This document shows positions 40,046 to 47,420 of a stretch of 52,422 nt of DNA, piece by piece. Both the position numbers and the translations under genes were made by a program. Location: contig JAWCLZ010000008.1 in NCBI GenBank assembly GCA_038850275.1, positions 1-52,422 on the forward strand. Reading direction: 5' to 3'. The notes beneath the pieces were generated by a model. The model was not told the origin of the DNA and did no database searches. It saw only the letters and a list, made by a program, of their open reading frames with translations. Position 1 is the stretch's first letter. Every line of letters starts with the position of its first letter. The DNA is from JAWCLZ01 sp038850275. Its GTDB lineage: Archaea > Halobacteriota > JAWCLZ01.

Positions 40046-40546
40046 ATGTCGAATATTAAATTTATCGCGGATCGAATGCTAGGCAGATTAACCGCTTGGC
40101 TCCGCCTCTTAGGCTATGATACCCTGAGTGCCAATGATTTGAGAAAAGAGGAGGACGATCTTCTTCTTGAAATTGCAGAGAAAGAGGATAGAATCATTAT
40201 CTCGAGAGATAGAGAGCTGGTGAGAAAGGCAAGGGCAAGAGGAATAGCTGCTTTTTTGATTCACTCTGATGATGTGCTTAATCAGCTTAAAGAACTGTAT
40301 TCCCACATTAATTTAGATTTAGAAGCAAAGATGGATCGCTGTACTATTTGCAATCATCCAATTAGAATTGTTAGAGGGGAGGAAATGGAACTGGTGAAAA
40401 CAAAGGAATATGTATTCCCAGATCTATTCGAGCGAAATATTGAGTTCTGGATCTGCGATAACTGCAAACAGGTTTACTGGGAGGGAAGTCACTGGAATAA
40501 TATTCAAAAAACAATTGCTGAATTGAAAAAAGAAGTGGGAATATGA
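40046..40546 (+). CDS. Mut7-C RNase-domain protein with zinc ribbon
   Basis: This 166-residue protein starts KFIADRMLGRLTAWLRLLGY, the Mut7-C motif, continues with the PIN-like core DDLLLEIAEKEDRIIISRDR, and ends in a zinc ribbon (CTICNHPIR and WICDNCKQVYW). Acidic residues of the PIN fold (D9, D37-D38 and D55 regions) suggest metal-dependent ribonuclease activity. It overlaps the following tiny zinc gene by 4 bp (ATGA). Confidence 0.9.
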   Translation: MSNIKFIADRMLGRLTAWLRLLGYDTLSANDLRKEEDDLLLEIAEKEDRIIISRDRELVRKARARGIAAFLIHSDDVLNQLKELYSHINLDLEAKMDRCTICNHPIRIVRGEEMELVKTKEYVFPDLFERNIEFWICDNCKQVYWEGSHWNNIQKTIAELKKEVGI

Positions 40547-40710
40547 AATGCAGCAGATGTGAAAGGGAATTTGAAGCTGAGGATAAAGCATATCAGATAA
40601 ACGAGGGATATGTTAAGATAAATCGCGATAAAGTAGAGTTTTTCAGAGAATTAGAGTTTGCTTTACTATGCGAGAAATGTTGGAAGAATCTAGCGATAAT
40701 GTTACTCTAG
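40543..40710 (+). CDS. Tiny two-CxxC zinc protein, 55 aa
   Basis: The sequence starts MKCSRCEREFEAEDKAYQIN and ends CEKCWKNLAIMLL, so two CxxC pairs (C3/C6 and C43/C46) flank a beta-rich middle, a minimal zinc ribbon. The start overlaps the Mut7-C stop in an ATGA arrangement, indicating coupling. I know of no characterised homologue. It may act with the Mut7-C RNase or be an archaeal small regulator. Confidence 0.75.
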   Translation: MKCSRCEREFEAEDKAYQINEGYVKINRDKVEFFRELEFALLCEKCWKNLAIMLL

Positions 40711-40717
40711 GTCAAAA

Positions 40718-40858
40718 ATGAGCGAGAAAGAGATCCGCGAAGAAGTTTGCCATAAATACTGCTCAACATGTGCTATGATAACTATTCACATCTACATTGG
40801 CTGGGGAGAGTGGAAGTGCGCTGAGTGCGAGGTGAAGCAGAAAGAGATTAATTTTTAG
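40718..40858 (+). CDS. Tiny four-Cys zinc protein, 46 aa
   Basis: The sequence reads MSEKEIREEVCHKYCSTCAM, then IYIGWGEWKCAECEVKQKEI, ending in NF. Cysteines C11, C15, C18 and a final CAEC pair could form one zinc site. It starts 7 bp after the preceding tiny zinc gene on the same strand, so three consecutive genes (Mut7-C, zinc 55, zinc 46) form one unit. Function is unknown. Confidence 0.65.
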   Translation: MSEKEIREEVCHKYCSTCAMITIHIYIGWGEWKCAECEVKQKEINF

Positions 40859-41113
40859 ATTTTAATAATTTTTTTATATATTTTGAATTGACCTCTGGTT
40901 TTACCAGTAATTGCTCAAGAGCAGGAGGTCTTGTGCAGGGAGCTGCTTTAGAATTAGGATGCTATATTTTTTTCTCACCTACTCAAATCTTCCGTGAAAT
41001 TGAATCAATTCACGACTCTGCCTGTGGGTCCGCATATATCTGCATATAAATACTCTGCTATAGGTAAACCTCTTTGTATTAAATCTACAATCCCTATGGA
41101 TTACGATACTTAT
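40859..41113. other. Short intergenic region with a hairpin
   Basis: A T-tract directly follows the tiny zinc gene (TTTAATAATTTTTTTATATA at about 40859-40878), consistent with termination of the Mut7-C unit. An inverted repeat with CGTGAA (40993-40998) and TTCACG (41009-41014) lies in the middle. Nothing else is recognised. Confidence 0.5.
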
Positions 41114-41872
41114 CTATTTTTTAATGCTAAATTCCTTGGTGGCAATTAAAATTATAGCTACTGCAAATCCAGCGAGGATTGAGATGTCTAAGTAGAGAGG
41201 GAAGGAATTGGCATCGCCTAGAAGGATTATGCGCAATGCATCAACTCCATAAGTAAGAGGATCAAAGTAAGTTAAAATCCTAAGCCATTCAGGTAGGGAA
41301 TCTATTTTGAATAATGCACCACTGAGGAAGAACATTGGCATTATAACAAAGCTCATTATCAAGTTAAATCCTTCAAGGCTTTCGATGCGCGCTGCTAGGG
41401 AGAGTCCTATGGTTACCAAGCCAAGTGCAATTAAAAACATAACAGGTAAAGATGCAATAAATGAAAAGGGTGTAAGTTGAATTCCTACTACGAATGAAAA
41501 TGGAAGGAGAAGAAGACTTTGGAGAAAAGCACTTGTGGCACCGCCTAATGCTTTGCCTAGAACGATGGATGTTCTTGATATTGGTGCAACTAATATTTCC
41601 TTCAAAAATCCAAATTCGCGGTCCCAGATTACTGAGATGCCTGACCAGATTGCAGTGAAGAGCAGCGTTTGACCGATTATACCTGGGAATATGAAGGCTT
41701 GATAGCTATATCCTGAGGCACTCCAACCAATACCCATTCTACCTATTCCAATGCCAAATATGACTAGCCATAATAGTGGGGTGGTGAAGGAAGTAATCAA
41801 TCGAGAACGCTCTCGTGTATATCGCTTCACCTCTCTCAACCAAATGGTGTATATAGCTAGAGCTTCGCTCAT
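41114..41872 (-). CDS. ABC-2 type transporter permease
   Basis: This 252-residue protein has about six hydrophobic segments and the ABC-2 signature region FFLSGALFKIDSLPEWLRIL, then YFDPLTYGVDALRIILLGD. It follows the ATPase gene by 1 bp with a GGAGG site inside the ATPase end. The pair is a DrrAB/NodIJ-like exporter; the substrate (drug, lipid or polysaccharide precursor) is not deducible. Confidence 0.93.
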   Translation of the reverse strand: MSEALAIYTIWLREVKRYTRERSRLITSFTTPLLWLVIFGIGIGRMGIGWSASGYSYQAFIFPGIIGQTLLFTAIWSGISVIWDREFGFLKEILVAPISRTSIVLGKALGGATSAFLQSLLLLPFSFVVGIQLTPFSFIASLPVMFLIALGLVTIGLSLAARIESLEGFNLIMSFVIMPMFFLSGALFKIDSLPEWLRILTYFDPLTYGVDALRIILLGDANSFPLYLDISILAGFAVAIILIATKEFSIKK

Positions 41873-41873
41873 T

Positions 41874-42869
41874 TCAACGTAACCTCCTCCTTCGAGCAGC
41901 TATCATAGGGGGAAGGTATTGTTCAGCTTCAGCAACTCTAATTTCTCTACCAGTGTAGTGGAGGAAAACGTCATTAAGCGTTGGCTTTTGAAGTGCTATT
42001 GATTCTATACTCACTCCACTTTCACTTGCTACTTCCACTATCTTTGGAATTAACATTTCACCATTTTTCACAGTTACATTCAACAAGCCGCTGGATTCAT
42101 TGCTTTTAAGGATCAATGCTTTTTCAATGAGTTTAGCTGCTAAGAGTTTAGGGTTAGAGGTTTTTATCTTAACTATGTCACCCTCTAGTGCGTTTTTTAA
42201 ATTATCTGGAGTATCGAGTGCCTTTATTACTCCATAGTCTATTATTGCCACTCGATTGCAGAGTTTCTCAGCTTCTTCCATATAATGCGTGGTGAGCACA
42301 ATTGTAATATTCTCACGCTTAGCAAGTTCTTCAATGTATTTCCAGATATGCTCCCTAGTTTGGGGATCAAGTCCTAGTGTAGGTTCGTCTAGGAATAATA
42401 CCTTGGGATAGTGTAGCAATCCACGTGCAATTTCCAGCCTGCGTCTCATTCCACCTGAGTAAGTGCGAACTTGTGAATTGGCTCTATCTTCAAGTTCCAC
42501 TAGCTTTAAAACTTCTTTGATTCTTTTATCTCGAACCTCTTTAGGCACGCCATAGAGCATAGCATGGAACTCGAGGTTCTCTCGACCTGTTAAGCGATCA
42601 TCGATGCTTGGGTCTTGAAAAACAATGCCAATGCTTTTTCTAACTTTATCTTGCTCTTTTATGATATCATATCCATTCACTTTAGCGGTGCCTGAAGTTG
42701 GATTTATTATGGTGCAGAGCATGGAAATTGTGGTTGTTTTCCCAGCGCCATTGGGCCCAAGTAAACCAAATATCTCTCCATATTTAATCTTCAAGTTCAA
42801 TTTATCAACTGCTAAGATGCTGCCAAATCTCTTGGTGAGGTCAAAGGTTTCTATTGCATAGCCATCCAG
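41874..42869 (-). CDS. ABC exporter ATPase, probable CTG start
   Basis: This protein of 331 residues has Walker A GLLGPNGAGKTTTISMLCTI, Q-loop IGIVFQDPSI, signature TYSGGMRRRLEIARGLLHYP, Walker B VLFLDEPTLGLDP and switch His TTHYMEEAE, plus a C-terminal DUF4162-like region. Reading back from Walker A, the frame continues as DGYAIETFDLTKRFGSILAV to CTG 42869, which lies 7 bp after GGAGGT (42877-42882); TAA lies two codons further upstream. ATG in this position is out of frame. TTG 42800 would delete the first strand of the fold, so CTG initiation or a base error is likely. Confidence 0.9.
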   Translation of the reverse strand: MDGYAIETFDLTKRFGSILAVDKLNLKIKYGEIFGLLGPNGAGKTTTISMLCTIINPTSGTAKVNGYDIIKEQDKVRKSIGIVFQDPSIDDRLTGRENLEFHAMLYGVPKEVRDKRIKEVLKLVELEDRANSQVRTYSGGMRRRLEIARGLLHYPKVLFLDEPTLGLDPQTREHIWKYIEELAKRENITIVLTTHYMEEAEKLCNRVAIIDYGVIKALDTPDNLKNALEGDIVKIKTSNPKLLAAKLIEKALILKSNESSGLLNVTVKNGEMLIPKIVEVASESGVSIESIALQKPTLNDVFLHYTGREIRVAEAEQYLPPMIAARRRRLR

Positions 42870-42919
42870 TTCTTATACCTCCAACATTAATTAGAAAATG
42901 AGGACTTATATAATCTATC

Positions 42920-43441
42920 TTAAATTTGTATTTTCTTTGCAGCTGTTTCTAATGCTTCACTTAAGCTTTCCCTGGGTATAATGGCTGCTACGGGTATTCT
43001 GAGTATTTTCTCAACTGTGCTGCTAGTTATAGGTGCGCATACTAGTGCAGCAGCCCCCTCTCTTTCAGCGCGAACCGCTGCTATTATGGATTCTTCGATT
43101 GAATTTACTGGGTATTCGCGAATTGAAAATTTCTCGCCTTTAATTTCAATAGTTCTCTTTTTCAATGCATCGAGCACAGGTCGAGAAGCAATGACTGCTA
43201 TGAATCTTCCACTTCTCGCGCCTTCTATGTTTCTCACTGTTTTTATGATGATGCGCAGGGTCTTTAGGTTTGGCTCTCTCTCCCCAGATAATATTTTATA
43301 TAGAGTACTTAAGGGAATTTTTGATTTTCGAGCAAAAGCAGCGATGGTCAAGCCCAGCTCTGAGATAGCTTCGCTTAATTTTTTGCGAAAAATTTCATTG
43401 TTTTCAATAGCAGCATATATTATCTCATCAGATAAAGCCAT
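42920..43441 (-). CDS. Xre-type HTH regulator with C-terminal sensor-like domain
   Basis: This 173-residue protein has an N-terminal helix-turn-helix (LTIAAFARKSKIPLSTLYKI, LSGEREPNLKTLRIIIKTV) and a C-terminal alpha/beta domain (RFIAVIASRPVLDALKKRTI, GAAALVCAPITSSTVEKILR) like the archaeal COG1709-type predicted regulators. It is divergent from the ABC importer at 43555-46178, and a perfect 16-bp palindrome lies 14 bp before its start, so it probably represses itself and the importer. Confidence 0.85.
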   Translation of the reverse strand: MALSDEIIYAAIENNEIFRKKLSEAISELGLTIAAFARKSKIPLSTLYKILSGEREPNLKTLRIIIKTVRNIEGARSGRFIAVIASRPVLDALKKRTIEIKGEKFSIREYPVNSIEESIIAAVRAEREGAAALVCAPITSSTVEKILRIPVAAIIPRESLSEALETAAKKIQI

Positions 43442-43454
43442 AATTTATTTTTAA

Positions 43455-43470
43455 TTATACAATTGTATAA
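43455..43470. promoter_or_regulatory. 16-bp perfect palindrome, candidate operator
   Basis: TTATACAATTGTATAA is self-complementary and lies 14 bp upstream of the HTH regulator start. ATACAATT, its core, recurs at 43488-43495 (period 31), and ATACAAAA is at 43509-43516, spanning the divergent promoter region. Autoregulation and control of the ABC importer are inferred. Confidence 0.65.
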
Positions 43471-43520
43471 AAAATTTTTGATTTTTAATACAATTAGACA
43501 ATAAATTAATACAAAAGGAA

Positions 43521-43530
43521 AAATTTAAAG
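43521..43530 (+). promoter_or_regulatory. Candidate TATA box of the ABC importer operon
   Basis: AAATTTAAAG is centred about 29 bp before ATG 43555, so transcription would start near the ATG and the mRNA would have essentially no leader. Purine-rich AAAAGGAAA just upstream could be a BRE. Confidence 0.5.
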
Positions 43531-43554
43531 TTATTGCTGTAGAAAACAAATTCT

Positions 43555-44616
43555 ATGGTGAGGAAATTGAAGAAAATTTTATCTATATCCATTGCTTTAC
43601 TGCTTCTCCTATCGCTAGTTCTACTGGGGTGCATAAGCACTGTTCCTCCTGCTCCTAAGAAGGTTAGAGTTGGATATTTACTTGCAGATCTCCATCAACT
43701 TGCATATATGATTGCAAAAAATAAAACCGTTGGCGGTGGAATTTCATTTTTCGAGAAATATGGCATTGAAGTTGAAGATGCCATTGGCGCGCCATATCCA
43801 CACGGTGGGGCAGAGATGGATCACTTCGCAGCAGGGGATGTGGATATCGGATTACTGGGAAGTCCTCCAGCTATAATAAAGCACGTTAATGCAAATGTTG
43901 ATACAGTAATCATTGCACAGGCAAATGAAGAAGGATCAGCTCTAGTGGTATCTCGTGATATAGAAAGATTTTCAGATTTAACTGGAAAAACCATTGCAGT
44001 TCCAAGTAGATCAGCGATACAGTTCTTCCTTTTGCTAACTCTAGCTGAAAAAGAAGGAGTAGAGATAGGTAAAATATCAATAGTGGATTTAGCGCCCAAA
44101 GATATGCGAGCAAAACTAGAGGCTAAAGAGATAGATGGATTTATTGCTTGGGAGCCATTTGTTTCAGATGCAGTTATAAGTGGCACTGGCAAGGTCTTAG
44201 CTACATCTCGAGATATTTGGCCCAATCACCCCTGCTGCGTGGTTGCAGTTGATAAGAAATTCGCAGTTCAAAATCCAGACGCAGTCATAGGCTTCTTGAA
44301 AGCCCACGTTGAAGCCACAAATTACATAAATAAAGCTTTGAAGAACCCCTATTCAGAGGAATACAAGATCTTAATCGCAATTGCAATGCAATTCACAGGC
44401 AGAGAGGAACAAGTCATTAAAGAGGCATTCAAGCTAATAAACTTTAAATCAGATATTGATGAGAAATTCAAGAGCTCAATAGTGGAATATACTGAGAAAT
44501 TAATTCAATTCAAGATAATATCAGAAGAAAAACTCAGAGAAAGGGGATATGTGAATAGCACTGATCTAGCGGAGAAATACATCGATACATCTTATCTAGC
44601 TAGGGCAAAGCAATAA
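43555..44616 (+). CDS. NitT/TauT-family ABC substrate-binding lipoprotein
   Basis: This 353-residue protein has a lipoprotein signal (SISIALLLLLSLVLLGC, lipobox LLGC at about 26-29) and the SsuA/TauA/NMT1-like fold (FAAGDVDIGLLGSPPAIIKH, then TGKTIAVPSRSAIQFFLLLT and IDGFIAWEPFVSDAVISGTG). Such proteins bind nitrate, sulfonates, taurine or pyrimidine precursors; the ligand here is unknown. It is first in a binding protein-permease-ATPase operon, and the divergent HTH regulator may control it. Confidence 0.93.
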   Translation: MVRKLKKILSISIALLLLLSLVLLGCISTVPPAPKKVRVGYLLADLHQLAYMIAKNKTVGGGISFFEKYGIEVEDAIGAPYPHGGAEMDHFAAGDVDIGLLGSPPAIIKHVNANVDTVIIAQANEEGSALVVSRDIERFSDLTGKTIAVPSRSAIQFFLLLTLAEKEGVEIGKISIVDLAPKDMRAKLEAKEIDGFIAWEPFVSDAVISGTGKVLATSRDIWPNHPCCVVAVDKKFAVQNPDAVIGFLKAHVEATNYINKALKNPYSEEYKILIAIAMQFTGREEQVIKEAFKLINFKSDIDEKFKSSIVEYTEKLIQFKIISEEKLRERGYVNSTDLAEKYIDTSYLARAKQ

Positions 44617-44649
44617 ATATAATATAGTGTTACCTCAAAACTTCAATAG

Positions 44650-45435
44650 ATGAAGAGCTATTTGAGATATGGAATAAGCATTTCTTCAATTGCAAGTTGG
44701 ATAATAGCTTGGGAAACCTTAGCTCTTGCAATTAAAAGTGCTTATCTTCCACCTCCCCATTCAGTTTTTATTGCTCTGCTTTACTCTTTCATTGAAAAAG
44801 ACTTCTTGGGTTTCTATTTAACTCAGCATATTCAAGCGAGTATAGCAAGAGTATTTTATGGATTTTTGCTTGCGAGTATGATAGCTATACCGCTTGGTTT
44901 GCTCTCAGGGTGGTTTAGAATTGTGGAAAATTTTTCCTCGCCCATAGTGGAGATAATTAGACCCATTCCACCATTAGCTTGGATTCCATTTGCAATTTAT
45001 TACTTTGGCGAGCCATTTGACGCAGTTTTCATCGTTTTCTTAGGAGTGGTCTTTCCAATTCTATTGAGCACGATCTCAGGTGTTAAAAGCGTTGACCCAA
45101 TTTTAATCGACGCAGCTAAAACACTTGGCGCCAGAGGCTTAACTCTTTTCACTAAAGTGGTAATCCCGGCATCTGTTCGAAGTATAACAACTGGGATTCG
45201 CATTGGCTTAGGAGTTGGTTGGATGAGCATAGTAGCAGCTGAGATGGTGGGCGTGAAAGGAGGGGGCCTTGGTTTCTATATCTGGGCAATGAGTGAAGTG
45301 GGAAGGTTTGATTTAGTATTCTCAGGCATGATTGTGATAGGTTTCATTGGCTATTTAATGATGAAAATACTTGCCTATTCTGAAGCAAGGCTTTCAGCTT
45401 GGAGCGGGATCCTGCCAAGTGGAAGGGTTGAATAA
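44650..45435 (+). CDS. NitT/TauT-family ABC permease
   Basis: This 261-residue inner-membrane protein has about six TM segments and the EAA loop ILIDAAKTLGARGLTLFTKV followed by VIPASVRSITTGIRIGLGVG, the standard contact with the ATPase. It belongs to the SsuC/TauC group. Its stop TAA overlaps the ATG of the ATPase gene by one base. Confidence 0.95.
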   Translation: MKSYLRYGISISSIASWIIAWETLALAIKSAYLPPPHSVFIALLYSFIEKDFLGFYLTQHIQASIARVFYGFLLASMIAIPLGLLSGWFRIVENFSSPIVEIIRPIPPLAWIPFAIYYFGEPFDAVFIVFLGVVFPILLSTISGVKSVDPILIDAAKTLGARGLTLFTKVVIPASVRSITTGIRIGLGVGWMSIVAAEMVGVKGGGLGFYIWAMSEVGRFDLVFSGMIVIGFIGYLMMKILAYSEARLSAWSGILPSGRVE

Positions 45436-46178
45436 TGCTTGAATTCAGAAACGTGACTAAAAAATTTGATAACTTCACAGCTTTGGAAAACATTTCATTC
45501 ATAGTTCCAGATAAAGCCTTCATTTGTATTTTGGGTCCAAGTGGGTGTGGAAAAACTACTTTGCTTAGACTTGCAGCTGGCTTAGATAAGCCTACCCAAG
45601 GAGAAATCCTTCTAGATGGAAAAATAATCGAAGGCCCAAGTCCTGAAAGGGGCGTGGTATTTCAAGAATATGCTCTTTTTCCATGGCGCACGGTGCGCAA
45701 GAATATTGAATTTGGACTGGAGATAAAGGGCTTATCTAAAGAGGAAAGGAAGCGAATCGTGGATAAATATCTTGAGATAGTTCAGCTATCTAAATTTGCA
45801 GATGCTTACCCTCGCGAACTCTCAGGTGGTATGAAGCAGCGCGTTGCCATCGCGAGAGCACTTGCCAATGAACCTAAGATATTATTGATGGACGAGCCAT
45901 TTGGAGCTTTAGATGCGCAAACTAGAAATCAGCTTCAGGAAGAACTCCTTGCGATTTGGCAAAAGGAGCAAGAAACAGTGCTTTTTATAACACATAATGT
46001 GGATGAAGCAGTTTTTCTTGCTGAGAGGATCATATTATTAACAGCAAGTCCAGGGAGAATAAAGGAAATAATAGATGTAGATATTCCCAGGCCTAGGAAA
46101 AGAACTGATTTTGAGGTAAATAGATTGCGAGATCGAATATTGAGGTCTTTGGCAGAGGAAATAAAAGCTTTGAGATAA
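45435..46178 (+). CDS. NitT/TauT-family ABC ATPase
   Basis: This 247-residue ATPase has Walker A LGPSGCGKTTLLRLAAGL, Q-loop GVVFQEYALFPWRTVRKNIE, signature ELSGGMKQRVAIARALANEP, Walker B LLMDEPFGALDAQTRNQLQE and switch FITHNVDEAVFLAERIILLT. The PW in the Q-loop region and the sequence overall match SsuB/TauB/NrtD-type transporters. It is last in the three-gene importer operon. Confidence 0.97.
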   Translation: MLEFRNVTKKFDNFTALENISFIVPDKAFICILGPSGCGKTTLLRLAAGLDKPTQGEILLDGKIIEGPSPERGVVFQEYALFPWRTVRKNIEFGLEIKGLSKEERKRIVDKYLEIVQLSKFADAYPRELSGGMKQRVAIARALANEPKILLMDEPFGALDAQTRNQLQEELLAIWQKEQETVLFITHNVDEAVFLAERIILLTASPGRIKEIIDVDIPRPRKRTDFEVNRLRDRILRSLAEEIKALR

Positions 46179-46309
46179 GAAAAGTTTTGAGGATAAAATA
46201 TTGCAATTTATCTCAAAATAGGATGCGAAAATTTATCTTATCTAATTAAAAACACTTAATTTTTTGATTTTTAAACAAATTTTTAGAATTTTATTGTGTA
46301 AAACGACAA

Positions 46310-46318
46310 ATATATATA
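46310..46318 (+). promoter_or_regulatory. TATA box of the minD-tad operon
   Basis: ATATATATA, preceded by CGACAA, is centred about 40 bp before ATG 46356, within an AT-rich intergenic region of 177 bp. Confidence 0.5.
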
Positions 46319-46355
46319 GAATAATAATCATAATGATGGATATTGGAGATTGAGC

Positions 46356-47141
46356 ATGGCTGCTAAAGTTTATACTATTGCCTCTGGAAAAGGAGGCACA
46401 GGTAAAACTACCGTTGTAGTAAATCTAGGTACTGCTCTCGCCATGCTTGGGAAGAAAACAATCATCATAGATGCTGATATTGGAATGGCAAACATTGGAT
46501 TAGTCCTGGGGTTGGAGAGAAGTCCTATTACTCTTCATGAAGTACTCGCTGGGAAAGCAAGCATTGAGAAAGCCATATATGATGGCCCAGCTGGGCTTAA
46601 AGTCGTGCCAAGCGGTATATCTCTACAGGGCTTTCAAGAATCTGATCCTGATCGACTTCAAGAGGTAATGGTAAAGCTATTGGAAGGAATCGACTACATG
46701 CTCATCGATGCCCCAGCTGGAATAAGTAGAGATGGAATAATTCCTTTAGCGGTTGCGGATGAAGTTATCTTGGTGGTGAACCCTGAAATTGCCTCAATGG
46801 CAGATGCATTGAAAACCAAGATCTTGACTGAAATCGTTGGAGGCAAGGTAGGTGGAGCTATTTTGAATAGAGCGGGGGTGGATCAAACTGAGATAAAGAG
46901 ACAGAAGGTAAGAGAACTATTAGGAGTGGAGGTAATCGATGTCATACCTGAAGATGCAAATGTGAGAAGAGCAGCTGCCTTTAAAGTACCAGTTGTGGTT
47001 CGAAATCCAGATTCACCTGCATCGATCGTATTCAAGCGAATGGCAGCGAAAATAGCTGGCGAACCAGTTGTTGAACTCCCAGTGAAGAAAAAAGAAAGCT
47101 TTGCTGAAAAACTAGCTAGAGCAATTTTCGGGGGCAAATAG
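46356..47141 (+). CDS. minD: MinD/ParA-family ATPase (MinD-like, possibly TadZ role)
   Basis: This ATPase of 261 residues has the deviant Walker A IASGKGGTGKTTVVVNLG, switch I DADIGMANIGLVLGL, and Walker B MLIDAPAGISRDGIIPLAVA. The C-terminus ESFAEKLARAIFGGK is an amphipathic MinD-type membrane-targeting helix. ATG 46356 follows GGAG (46345-46348). The gene is joined without a gap to the small TM protein and lies upstream of the TadA/TadC-like genes. Bacterial tad loci carry a MinD-like TadZ in a comparable place, so a localisation role for the filament machine is likely (inference). Confidence 0.93.
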   Translation: MAAKVYTIASGKGGTGKTTVVVNLGTALAMLGKKTIIIDADIGMANIGLVLGLERSPITLHEVLAGKASIEKAIYDGPAGLKVVPSGISLQGFQESDPDRLQEVMVKLLEGIDYMLIDAPAGISRDGIIPLAVADEVILVVNPEIASMADALKTKILTEIVGGKVGGAILNRAGVDQTEIKRQKVRELLGVEVIDVIPEDANVRRAAAFKVPVVVRNPDSPASIVFKRMAAKIAGEPVVELPVKKKESFAEKLARAIFGGK

Positions 47142-47345
47142 ATGGCTGACTTTCGCACCATCATTGAAATCTTTATCATATTGCTACTATGTGCTAGCTT
47201 ATTCACCATCTGGATAATGTATGTTCGAATAAAACAGCTAACTTTTGAGTTAAATTCCATTAAAAATAGAGTTGAGGTGACTGATGAAGAGCTTGATAAA
47301 TTAGCAAGAGACATCGAGGAATTTAAAAAACTTAGAATATTATAA
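47142..47345 (+). CDS. Small single-TM coiled-coil protein, 67 aa
   Basis: The sequence has a TM helix at about 7-27 (TIIEIFIILLLCASLFTIWI) followed by a coiled coil (RIKQLTFELNSIKNRVEVTD, EELDKLARDIEEFKKLR). The ATG touches the minD stop (TAG then ATG). I do not recognise the family. It could link MinD at the membrane to the secretion ATPase. Confidence 0.8.
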   Translation: MADFRTIIEIFIILLLCASLFTIWIMYVRIKQLTFELNSIKNRVEVTDEELDKLARDIEEFKKLRIL

Positions 47346-47420
47346 CGATTATAATCATAATAATGATGTTAAACAATAATATAATATACTTGATTTAAAA
47401 AATTAAGAAAGAGAAAATAC

